The position numbers were made by a program, and so were the translations under genes. The notes under the pieces are model-generated. The model did not search any database. It saw only the letters and a list, made by a program, of their open reading frames with translations, and was not told the DNA's origin. From Megaustenia siamemsis (lineage: Eukaryota > Mollusca > Gastropoda > Stylommatophora > Ariophantidae), in assembly GCA_032433765.1 (NCBI GenBank), contig JAVIAB010000041.1, positions 73,802,232 through 73,866,231 on the forward strand: a stretch of 64,000 bases of DNA. The letters run 5' to 3'. Positions 23,476 to 35,100 of the stretch are shown here, piece by piece. The stretch's first letter is position 1. Every line of letters begins with the position of its first letter.

Positions 23476-24020
23476 TACATTTATTATTATTTGTCTCCTG
23501 ACGTGTAATGTCTAGACAATTACAAAATGATCTTTTAATAGCAACGTTCTATAAAAGCAATTTATGCTATTTACTTATTATGCTATTATTTTGCTATTTA
23601 CTTTAAAATTTTTGCCCAATAAGATTAGCATAATCGTAAACTGGCAAAATACAGGGATAGAGAAATCGCAGACGACAAAGAGAGAAGATAACTTGTTGTC
23701 TTGGCATGGAAAACAGTCAACAACAGAATTGATACGCTGCCCTGTGGATAGAAGGTTGTGGAAGGCCTTGATCGCTTACGCCAGCCGTTATAGTATATGA
23801 TGCTGATGAATCAGAAACAAACGTCATAGTGTACTTTTCCCTTTTTAACTTTGAAAACTGTGAACTTAAATCAAAACTAGAGACCTAAAAGTTGGAAATA
23901 ATGTTTCCAAAACTGAATCAACAGACCACACCGTTTCTATTCAACTAATATTTTAGTTTCGGTGTTTCCATTAAAATAACGGATCGTGTACGAGTATTTT
24001 GTGATATCTGTAGAATAGCT
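23476..24020. other. No recognised feature
   Basis: AT-rich sequence without a supported gene or repeat. Confidence 0.4.
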
Positions 24021-24023
24021 TTT

Positions 24024-24303
24024 GGGAGCCACGACAGCTCAGTGGTTAGTGAACTGGACTACTAAGGACAAGAGCACGGGTTCGATTCTGATCGATGGCT
24101 TCCAGTTTCACCCAGCCTTAAATGGACACCAGAAAGTAAAGCGGCAAAGTTAACTTTCTGGGAAAGTAAATCATCACGGGTGTAATACCGAACACATTAC
24201 CCCAACAATCTGCCGAAGGTCTGTACAATTTATGGTCACTAACACCATATTCCCTTACGCTAGTTAGAGTGACGTGGTACTTTAATATTTTCTTTACTTT
24301 TTT
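24024..24303 (+). mobile_element. tRNA-derived SINE-1, copy c, just upstream of the CUB gene start
   Basis: A box cagctcagtgg (24035-24045), B box ggttcgattct (24079-24089), and the family body with cactaacaccatattccc. It carries a small internal duplication around agaaagtaaagcggc. It ends about 110 bp before the predicted start codon of the CUB-domain gene. Confidence 0.8.
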
Positions 24304-24415
24304 GTATAATAGTCTTTCATGTTCGGTGAATATAATATTACAAAAGTTGTGTTTATTCCCAGAGCGTACAGAGACAAGACGTTCCACATAAATTGTTCAT
24401 TGACACATGTCAGCC

Positions 24416-24491
24416 ATGTTGAAACATACAAGTCTACTGATCATTTCTTCAATTACAATTTTGATGTCCGTCTCCACTGTTCAGGGTCAAG
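24416..24491 (+). CDS. Signal-peptide exon of the CUB gene
   Basis: Opens at ATG 24416 with a purine at -3 and encodes about 25 residues: a basic start (MLKH), a hydrophobic core (LLIISSITILM) and a small-residue region (SVSTVQGQ) compatible with signal peptidase cleavage. It ends with a phase 1 G before gtaagc. That joins in frame to the phase 1 start of the first CUB exon at 37198, forming a Gly codon before QCNND. No confident promoter found. Confidence 0.75.
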
Positions 24492-27400
24492 GTAAGCGTG
24501 TTAGAGGAAATAAATCCCTTGAAATTTTTACAGTTTACAACAGTCTGAATGTCTGAATGGAATCACCCAGTTGTGCTGTTTAAAATGCAAATTTATTTAT
24601 TCATAGAAAACGAATATTGTTGTAATAAGAATTAAGGAAATGTACATGACCTAATATTAATCATCATCATGTGCCATACCGGGTGGCGTAGACGATCATG
24701 TCCTTCCACAATCTTCTATCCACCGTTTATCGTATCAATTCTGTTGTTGACTGTTTTCCACGCCATGACACCAAGCTATCCAGTATTTTCTCTCTTTGTC
24801 GTCCGCTATCTCTCTTTCCCTGTATTTTGCCAGTTGTAACCAAGTATTCCAACTTTTCTCTTTTTTTCATGTTGTGCCCAAAAATGTTGATTGTTTCTTT
24901 CTGATAGTTTTTATGGGTTCCATTTTTGTGTTTGTCTTTTTGAGAATTTCACAATTTGATATTTCCTAAAATTATATAGCAAAAAAAAAAATAAAAATAC
25001 GATTTGTGCAAAATTCATTCCTTTGTACTTAAATTTTATAAATTCTTAAGGTCGGTGAAAAAAATAAGATTTCACGAAAAAGAATTATAGAAATGCATCA
25101 GTTTCCGAGATAAATGATTTTGTAGGGCAGTTAAAGTAGTAGAGCAGCTACACTGATAGTCTGATAGTAGCCTCCGTCAGTCATAGTTGACTAGGGGTTT
25201 TTTCAGCGCCCGTAGAAATGTTATTTTATCTTTTCTCTCCTTTCGTTGTGTATTTTCTTGTTCTATGAATCGGTTTGTTTCTTAAAGTAAACCTTTAGAT
25301 TGTGTTTCCAGAGATTGCGGTCTGCGGCTATGTCTTCCCATGCTGCAGGGTTTATGTTCAGAGTCTTCATGTCGCGTTTACACACATCTACAAAACGAAG
25401 CTTTGGACGTTCCCTAGTTCTTTTCCATCTGCCAGTTGTCCTAATCTAGTAGGGCAGTTAAAGTAGTAGAGCAGATAAACTAGTGGGCAGTTAAAGTAGT
25501 AGAGCAGATAAACTATAGTCCGTCCAGAATCGTTTGCCGAGATGTTATGATTTATAATTCAAAAAGTTCTTGATGATTTCACATGATTTTTGGCATACGG
25601 TGTTAAAATGTCCATGTCACGAGAACATATGTGTTACTCGATGTCTAGCTATAACGGTTTTCTTAAAGCGGCGAATTCCTTTGATCTTTGCCCATGTAAC
25701 TATTATTTTGACCCTAATCAAAATGTTTTACAGTAATCTAGTGCAACGATGACCCATAGGCGTGTCCATAAAATTTTACTGGGTGGCAAGTATACAAATT
25801 TTAAATTATATATAGAACTTTTGTTCGTAGAGTCAATTTGATATAGTTCCATGCACTTGGTGTGAGTTTCCCAAATGTTGTCGCTGCCTTTCAAATACGT
25901 ACATTTAGTTCCTCATCTAAGGAAAGTGTGGCTGTAATAGTGGATCCAAGATAGCTGAACTTCTGTACTGACTCAAGCAGGCTTCCATTCAAAGTAATGG
26001 TTGTTGGTTTGCTTATAACATATTTTTGATTGCTTGGGTGGTCTTGAACAATAAACTGTTTAACAAATCAACTAGGAAATTTTGCAAATCAAACTATTTA
26101 TCTGTAGACTTAATCAGAGTAATGATCATTCAGAATCAGACGAGTCAAATAGGTCGATTACTGCTTTTTTTAATATAGGTTAAATAAGGCATCTTTGAAA
26201 CTGGATCACATTTCTTTGATAAAAAAAATATTTTTATAGCGACATTAGTATTCTAAACCTAACTTCAAAAGATCAATGCAAATGAACAATAAGTTTTTGA
26301 AAAAAATAAATTAATGTCTAGGCAAACGAATCTGAACGGACTATAGAAGCGTATCTACATAGTGCTTAATTGTGGGTGTTGTTCGTTATGTGTATTTGCA
26401 AACATGAATTCAATTGGTTACAATTAGTGTGGCCGTCATTTCTCAATGATTTTGTCAACATGGTACACCTTTTTCTTATTCGTATTCTTCACAAGTTGTA
26501 ACAATTCGGGTTTTAAATATGTGTCGTCAAATTTGACATTTTCATTCGCAAGCCATGTCCTAATTTGCTCTTTTGTATTTGATGCAGTAGGCACTTTGTC
26601 CCATCTTGAATTCCCTAAGGAAGTGCTGATATAGTAAAACAGTAACCTTTTGCATAGTTATAAATTTGCATTTCAAACTCATTGTAATTTAGATATAAAT
26701 GTTGGTATTTAAAGTCAACAAATTGTCTACTGAGTCTTCACAAAATTAATAAAGATACGCCTTCCCTTCGGTAATTAATGCCCAGGCCGTGGTGCGTCAT
26801 GTCGTTCAATAACAATTCAGTTTTGTGCACGGGATTTTCCTGAACTTAGTGTTTCTGCAATAGCCAAACTATTTTACGTGAACGACCGCACCAAATTAAT
26901 GTATATATCCTAAAATGGTGTCAAATTCGAACAGGGTGAATTTAATATAGCCTAAAGAAGAAAACTTTTAAACTAGATCAAATTTCTAAGAGCAAAAAAT
27001 ATTTCTATAACGACATCAATATTATAAGATTACATGCAAAAGTTGAAAGCAAAATAACAAACGGTTATCACGTAAAGCTAATTCAAGTGTGGTTATGAAT
27101 TTCTGAACGGACTATTTTTTATAGTGGGCAGTTAAAGTAGTAGAGCAGATAAACTAGTGGGCAGTTAAAGTAGTAGAGCAGATAAACTAGTAGAGCAACT
27201 AAACTAGTGGGCAGTTAAATTAGTAGAGCAGCTAAACTAGTAGAGCAGCTAAACTAGTGGGCAGCTAAACTAGTAGAGCAATAAACTAGTGGGCAGCTAA
27301 ACTAACGAGGCAGCTAAACTAGTAGAACAGCTAAACTAGTAGAGCAACTAAACTAGTGGGCAGCTAAACTTGTAGAGCAGCTAAAGTAGTAGAGCAGCTA

Positions 27401-29082
27401 AACTAACGAGGCAGCTAAACTAGTAGAGCAGCTAAACTAGTAGAGCAGCTAAACTAGAAGAGCAGCTAAACTAGTGGGCAGTTAAAGTAGTAGAGCAACT
27501 AAACTAGTCGAGCAGTTAAAGTAGTAGAGAAGCTAAACTAGTAGAGCAGCTAAACTATAATATTATAGTAGAGCAGCTAAACTAGTAGAGCAACTAAACT
27601 AGTAGAGCAGTTAAAGTAGTAGAGCAGCTAAACTAGTAGAGCAGCTAGACTTGTAGAGCAGAGCCAATTGGAGGGACTTCCGGATAACGCGGAGTAGAGC
27701 GACGAGATAAACTAAAAAAAAGAAATAGGTCAGCGACTCGTTACTGCCTGCTGGAACATAGAACCAACTCTACCTACCAGAGGGAGCACTGAAAACAAAA
27801 CGCCTTGTCTAAGTGAACATGCGTGAAGGAGTGATACCACGTATTGTGCTCATCATTGTGATGCTACTGTAAAATTTATAGACAGAAAGAGGCAGATATT
27901 GCTGCATGTTGTAAATAATGATAGAACTCAACTTACGTCATTGCCTGACCATTTTACGAAGAGGGAAAGAGGGCAATAGGAAAAAAAATCATTTGCTTTT
28001 TGTTATCATAATCTGATAAATTTATGTAAAACATAATTCTAGAATTGTAGCTGTTAATGATGGATTCACTAGCTTTATATTTCTGCCATTGTGACAGGAG
28101 CGTTTTTATTTTTCGAATCTGAATGACTTACTAATTTCCTTTCGTAGTTTGGGTTAGTTTATTGGTGAGTATTTATTGTTATTGAGTTAATTGCGGATCA
28201 TCAGCATTGCACTCCGAACATGTCTAGGGGTTCTTAGATCCCCTCCTCAGCAAGTCCCGTCCAGCAACTGACGACTCCAGTTCTGTGTTGGTTGTTAAGT
28301 CTTCTTATACGACCACTAAACTTCTCGATTCCCAACGACATGAAGTAATCTCTCTTGCTGCCTCTTTATCGTGAGCACTTAACATGGCGTTATATGGGCG
28401 TAAAAGCATTATGCTGACGTTTTTAGCGAGCAACGATATTTTTCAGCCCAACACATCCGTCTTTGGCATAGCACTTTGAGTACCGATTTGCTTTTCTCTC
28501 GATATTTATTTAATTGGGTTGAGTGGCTTGTTCTTTTCTCGGGATCATTGAAGAGGTGATTCGTCGCGTTTTTCTTCTTTCCTTCCTCATTTGCCTTTTA
28601 GCGTCAAGGGGAGATATAATGTGCGGTCTTTGGCACAACTGTTGGCCTCTGCTGCTGTTATGCTTACCAGTGTTTATAATATTTCATCAATTAATTTTTT
28701 TTTCATGGCGGACCCTTGGGTCAGGTCCTTTTGCAACGTTCATTTGAGCCTCGCTGTCTTGTGTTTTGATATTTTTGTTTTGTCACATGGCCAAGCCGTT
28801 CTATCCGTTGTTTCATTATGTATTCTATGGCGGGAATTATTCCTAGCTTTCCTTCCTCAATTCTTCACTTCTGATCTTATCTCTCAGGCTGCTTCCTGTC
28901 ATTCGTCAACACATTTCATCCCGGTATTGGTTAATTTTCCTATTGTTCTTGAATCTGGAGTTAAGGCATTGGTTGCACAGCGTTGGGATATTGATTGTAT
29001 TGTAGAGTGCTCGTTTTGCCTTTTGAGTTATTTCCTTGTTGGACAATGAGTCGCTGACCGCTTTTAACCCTGATACTAACAG

Positions 29083-29125
<43 letters not shown>

Positions 29126-32100
29126 CCCCCCCCCCCCTTTCGGCGTGTTTCTTAGAAACTTTAGGTTCATCTTTTTTCCCTTCATTTAAGATGTTGTTGT
29201 CTCATATTTGCTTGGACTTTTTTCTGCTGATTACAGTCCGCTTGTAGATCTTGAAAGGGACTGTCTCATCTCCATTGAGTGCTTCTATTGAACTTATGTA
29301 ATACTATTCGAATGTTCAGAAATGTGCATGTTAATGTGTGAAATTATTTATGTGGTATGTATGTGTCCTTCAATCATTATTTTAATCTATTTAATATGAA
29401 GATACTCATTGTAGTTGAGCCCCATTTTCATTTACAATTCCTGCAGCGCATTTCCAAATAGCCAATAATTGAAGACTGAATACTGTTTTTGTCTGCAGTT
29501 GGTAGAATGTGTCCATTGTCGGCCTTAAACCTTGTCATTTATTTTTATGCAGCATTATTATGATTATTTGTATTACGATAACGTTAGTTATTCTAAACTT
29601 TTTTTTTTGTTTTGTTTATTAATTATGGTGTTCTTTTGGTCAAATCGTCATTGCCATAATGTCGACTCGTTAAATGACGTTGATGATTAAATTATGATAT
29701 AGAGTCTTTGATCTCTAATTGCTGCTTGGATTGTCGCAACCACATTCATTATCATGATTATGTTGATTTGCTTTAATTTAATCCCAGCATGTGGATCGTA
29801 TATTTAATCATTAGCTATGCTTTCACTACAGTGACATTTCTATTATAAATGTTATCTTTAATTTAATCCCAGCATGTGGATCGTATATTTAATCATTAGC
29901 TATGCTTTCACTACAGTGACACTTCTATTATAAATGTTATCTTTAAAGTTAAGCTTAAGGTCGGTGTCTGTTTTTAAGCCACAGATGACTTCCCCATTTC
30001 TTGGATTATGCCCATTATGTATGGTAGGGACGTCTTCAATTCTATCTTCATGGAAGTGTATTCATCACCATCATTGAGTGGCGTTTCCGCATCGAAGGTT
30101 GGCTATCATGGATCGCCATTCCGCTCTGTCTCTTGCTTTGATGGTGCAGGTTGTCATAGGCTGACTTGTAAACAAAAATATTATATGTGTTATTACTCTT
30201 TATTTAAGTTATGAGTACTGAAGAAACTTCTTTGTTTCACACTGTGACTCTTTAAGCTATGACTATGAACATCATTCTGCGCAAGTTGTTTGTTGGTTTC
30301 ATATTTTTTTTTTAAATTTTAAGAGCCTTTAAGAGCCTTTACTATTCTCTTTTCTATCTATCTATTGACCTTTCGAGCCGTAACCGGCCCATAGGGCGTA
30401 GACCAAGATACACCTTCTCCTATATGAATTTTTGTTCTAGCAGTTTTCTTTTAAAGATATTTTATCAAATCTCGCCATCTGTCTCTGTTCTGTGCAAGCA
30501 GTTCTATCTCATTGAGGGAGCCGATTCCTGCTGCTCTTGCCTCTCTCATCAATGTTCTTCTCAGTGTCTCCCTGGGTCTTCCTCTTTTTCTTTTACCTGT
30601 TGTTTCCCATATGAGGGCTTGCTTTGCTATTCGATTATTATCTCTTCTCATCACATGTCCAACGTATGACCATCGTCTTTTCTTTATTACTGAAGATATT
30701 AGTGGTTGATTGGCGATTTCTCTAATTTCCTCGTTTGTTTTGAATTCGTTCCATTCTATACCAAGTATTTTCCTTAGACATTTATTTTCGAATGCGTTCA
30801 ACTTTGTTTCTATATCTCTTGTTGTTTTCCAGCTTTCACACGCATACGTAAGGGTTGATAGTACATTTGATTTGAATAGCCTAAGTTTTGTGTTTGTGCT
30901 AATGAGTTTTGATTTCCACAACTTTTCAAGGCTTCTGAAAGACATTGCTGCTTTAGCCAGTCTGATTCTAATTTCTTTGCTCGTATCCCCTTCTCGATCA
31001 ATGTGACTTCCAAGATAGATGAAGTGATCGATCTCTTCTACTGGTTTGTTTTCCATGTATATTTTGTCACTTGTTGGAATTAAACTTTTCATGACTTTAG
31101 TCTTTTCATGATTGACCTCAAGCCCAATTTTGCTGGCTATTGATGATAGTTCATTTGTGTTTTCCTGCATCGTTTTTATCTGATTGCTGATGAGAACTAT
31201 GTCATCAGCAAAGTCCAGGTCCTCCAAATGGTCTCCTTGTATCCATTCGATGCCTTTATTACCAGTGCAGCATTTCTTCATTATGAAGTCCATAACAATT
31301 CCAAATAACAAGGGCGATAAAATACATCCTTGTTTAACCCCAGTTTCTATTGGGAAACATTCGCTCAGTCCTTCCTCTGTTCGAACTGCACATGTGTAAC
31401 CATCATACATGTCTTTGATAATATTTATGATTTTTGATGGTAAGCCATATTGCTTCAGAATTTTCCACAAAGAATCTCTATGAATACTATCAAATGCTTT
31501 TTTGAAGTCGATGAAGTTAAGTACAAATGGTTTTTGCTTTTCAATGTGTTCCTCCAATATAAGTCGTAGAGTGAAAATGTGGTCAAGACAGCTTCTCCCT
31601 TTTCTAAACCCAGCCTGTTCTTCACGCATTACTGTATCTATTGAATCCTTTATTCTATTTAGGATGATTTTACAGAATAATTTTGAGGCAACTGACAAAA
31701 GTGTCACGCCTCTCCAATTGTTACAATCTCTAAGATTGCCCTTTTTTGGGATCTTAACAATGATTCCTTTTTTCCATTTATGAGGCGTCTTCTCTGTTTT
31801 CCAAATGATGTTGAACATTTTTTGGAGATGTATTAAATTATGGCTATCAATTGCCTTGAGGATCTCAGCTGTTAACTTATCCTCTCCAGCAGCCTTGTTA
31901 TTGGTCATTAGCTTTAAGGTGGTTTCTATTTCACTCAAGGTGAAGTCATCTAAATTTACATCTAATTCTGCTGCTGGTGTTTCAGCTTCAAAATCTATTA
32001 AACTGTGAGGTAGTGGACGGTTAAGAATTTCTTTGAAGTGTTCCGCCCAACGGGCTTTTATGTCTGCGCTTGTTGTTAGCATTAATCCAGATTTGTCTAG

Positions 32101-35100
32101 AATTGGTGTTCCACTGGATGTATAGGTGTTTGTCAGCATCTTTTGTACAGTATAAAGAGTTCTGCTGTCTCCTGTAATTGCAGCTGTCTCTGCTTTCTCT
32201 GCCAAGTTGTCTATATAAGCTCTTGTATCTCTTCTTGCCGAACTTTTCACTTTGTTGTCTAATTCTTTGTATGTTGCTTTTGCCAGAGCCTTTCCAAGAT
32301 CTGTCTTTACATTAGTCATGGCTCTCTTCGCTTCTCTTCTTTCTTTGATGTATTTCCATGTGGTGTCTGAGATCCAAGCTCGTTTTTCCATTTTCTTCAG
32401 TCCAGCACTTGCTTCTGCTGCTGTCATTAGTATTTTGCTCTGTGAGTCCCACATTTCATTGATATCTAAGTCTATTTCACCAAGTGCTGAATAACAATTA
32501 CTTAGCTCTATGTTAAACTTTTCCTTTATTGCTTCATCTTTCAGTTTATGACTATCAATTTTATGTGTAATTGACCTCTTCTGTTGGTTTCTAAATTTTA
32601 ATCTTATTTTCCCAATGCACAGGTTGTGGTCACTATTAACATCAGCACCTCTGTATGCTCTTACATCTATTAATGATGATCTGAATTGTTGTTTAATACA
32701 TAGGTGGTCAATTTGATATGAGGTTCTATCATCAGGAGATATCCATGTTGTTTTGTGGATATTTTTATGTGGAAATAATGTCCCACCTATAACTAAATTT
32801 TCTATTAAACATAATTCTATTAATCTTTCTCCATTCTGACTTGTTGTATTACAGCCTTCTCTCCCCATCACATGTTCCACTCCTGCGTTATCTTGTCCTA
32901 CTTTGGCGTTGAAGTCTCCCATTACAATTAAAAGATCGTGTTTTGGTATTTTGTTTATAAGTTGTTGCAGTTGGTTATAAAAATCATCCTTAACTTCATC
33001 ATCAGCTTCGTTAGTAGGCGCATAACATTGAATAATTGAAAGTCTTCCATGTTTTGTTTTGTATCGTGTTCGTATCAGACGGCTATTTACCGGTTCCCAT
33101 TCTAATAAACTTCTTGCAGCTTTGTCTGTCATCATTATGCCTACTCCTTCACGGTGTTTTCCATCTTCCCTTCCAGAAAAAACTACTATTTTATTATCAA
33201 TAGATCTCCTACCTGTTCCAGGCCAGCGCATTTCGCTTAATCCTAAAATATCTAGATCGTATCTGTCCATCTCGCTCGCGACCTGTGCATGTTTCGTCGG
33301 AGCGGCCATTGTTCGCACATTCCAGAATCCTATTTTTGTTGTTGTTTTAGGGCCGAAAAAACTATCACTACTATCTACTGCTAATTTACACATTCTGTAT
33401 CAGGTCTACGTTTCATTAACAACATCGTTTTTACGATAGCGGCTTGTTAAACCTCTGATCAACGGTTCTATACCAAGCCGGAGAAAAATAATTCCTCCAT
33501 TTTGGAAACAACCGGAAACGGGATATATCTCTTTTCTAGTCTCCTTTTATTTTATTGATAACAATTTTTTTTCCTTGCACAATTTATAGTCAAACTAATA
33601 GGGTTTGATAACAGAGATAATATTATTTAATTACAATAATGGATATACTATATAAGTGAACCATGTAAAGTGACATTTATACAATATATATGGAGACAGA
33701 ATATCAACAATAATGAATTACCATTTTAAACTCATACTCTATGATATGTGCACGTGTTTGCAGTAGTTTAAAGAAAAATCTTTATCATGTTTTTCTGGAT
33801 TATATTTATTATGTTCTACCTCCAAAAGATGGTATGTTTGAAAAGGCACTCGTTTGTTTGGCAATGATGTGGATGCCACAGATTATTTCTTTTTGTTGAT
33901 ACAATCATCAATAAGTCGTCATCATCAAGTGCCATTCCTGCTGGCGTAGGTGATCAAGTTTCTCCACAAATTTCGATCTCGGCAGTTATTTATCCTTTCT
34001 GTTTGTTGACCTTCTGCCAAGCCATTCTCTTAAGCTGTTTGTTGTATTTTCTCTTTGCTCCCCTCTATCTCTTTGTCCTTCAATTTTTCCAATTTTCTCA
34101 ATATATTCCAGCTGTTCCCTTCTCATTACATGACCAAAATGATGATTATTTCTTCCTAATATTGGAAATTATAGCTCGTTTCAAATCACGTGCCCAATTT
34201 CAAAACGCTATCACTCAGTAACCATTTGTTAAAAACTGTTGAAATTTTCCAAATGTTATTAGAATGCAAAAGACCCTTTAAATGTATATTTAACAAATAT
34301 CTTGCAGCTGCAGTTTTCTTAAAGCGGCGAATTTCTTTGATGTTTGTCAAAATTGTAAATTGTGAACCCCTAAATAATAGAAATTACCGTAGTTGCTGGT
34401 CTATGATTAATTTTCACTAGGTAAAGGCGTGGCCGTAATGGGGAAATAACTGAATATAAAACACCAGGAGAATTATTGTCTTCTCAGTTCGAGGACGACC
34501 GATAATATCAAGGTATACCTGTATGTCCAATTTTCATAGTTGTGTGGTCTTGAAAAGGACCGTTTGTTGAACTAATTTAAGGTAATATAGGGGCCAACAT
34601 TGTGGGGGCTATATACTTTCATTCTGAATCAGACGAGTCTAAAAGATTAATAACTGTTTGGGGTTGAACATTCCACAAACCATCATTTTTCCAATATTCC
34701 TTTTCCTGTTTTAAGACGTGGTCTTCACATTTAGCCCAATAATCTTTGTCTATATTTAATAAAGCGAGATTAGCAAGAGTCTTTACATCGCATATTTTGA
34801 ATGTTGTATTTTCATCTGCAACTTATCCTTTTAATTTTGCCCAGATTAGTTCTATTGGATTTAAATGAGCATGGTAAGGTGGCAGCCTCAAACGTATATG
34901 ACCGTGCTCTTGGATAATCGTATCTATTTGAAAAATCTTGTCCTTTTTTTTTTTTGCTTTACTAGAGATAGTAATTCAGGTTTTAAGTACATGTTATTAA
35001 ATTGTATGTGCTCCTTTGTGAGCCATATCTTAATAGCATCTTTTGTACTGGATGACGTCGGGACTTTATCTTCAAGTGCAACAATGTTGTGGTACGCTGC

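Noticed and set aside
30451..33393. Host gene related to craniofacial-development-type proteins
   Set aside because: The N-terminal resemblance is to the endonuclease domain of RTE-type LINEs; the same ORF carries a full reverse transcriptase and the element has target duplications.
30512..33439. Several + strand ORFs of 60-126 codons
   Set aside because: Antisense shadows of the LINE ORF; the same shadows recur at 38657-40724 and 42718-43105.
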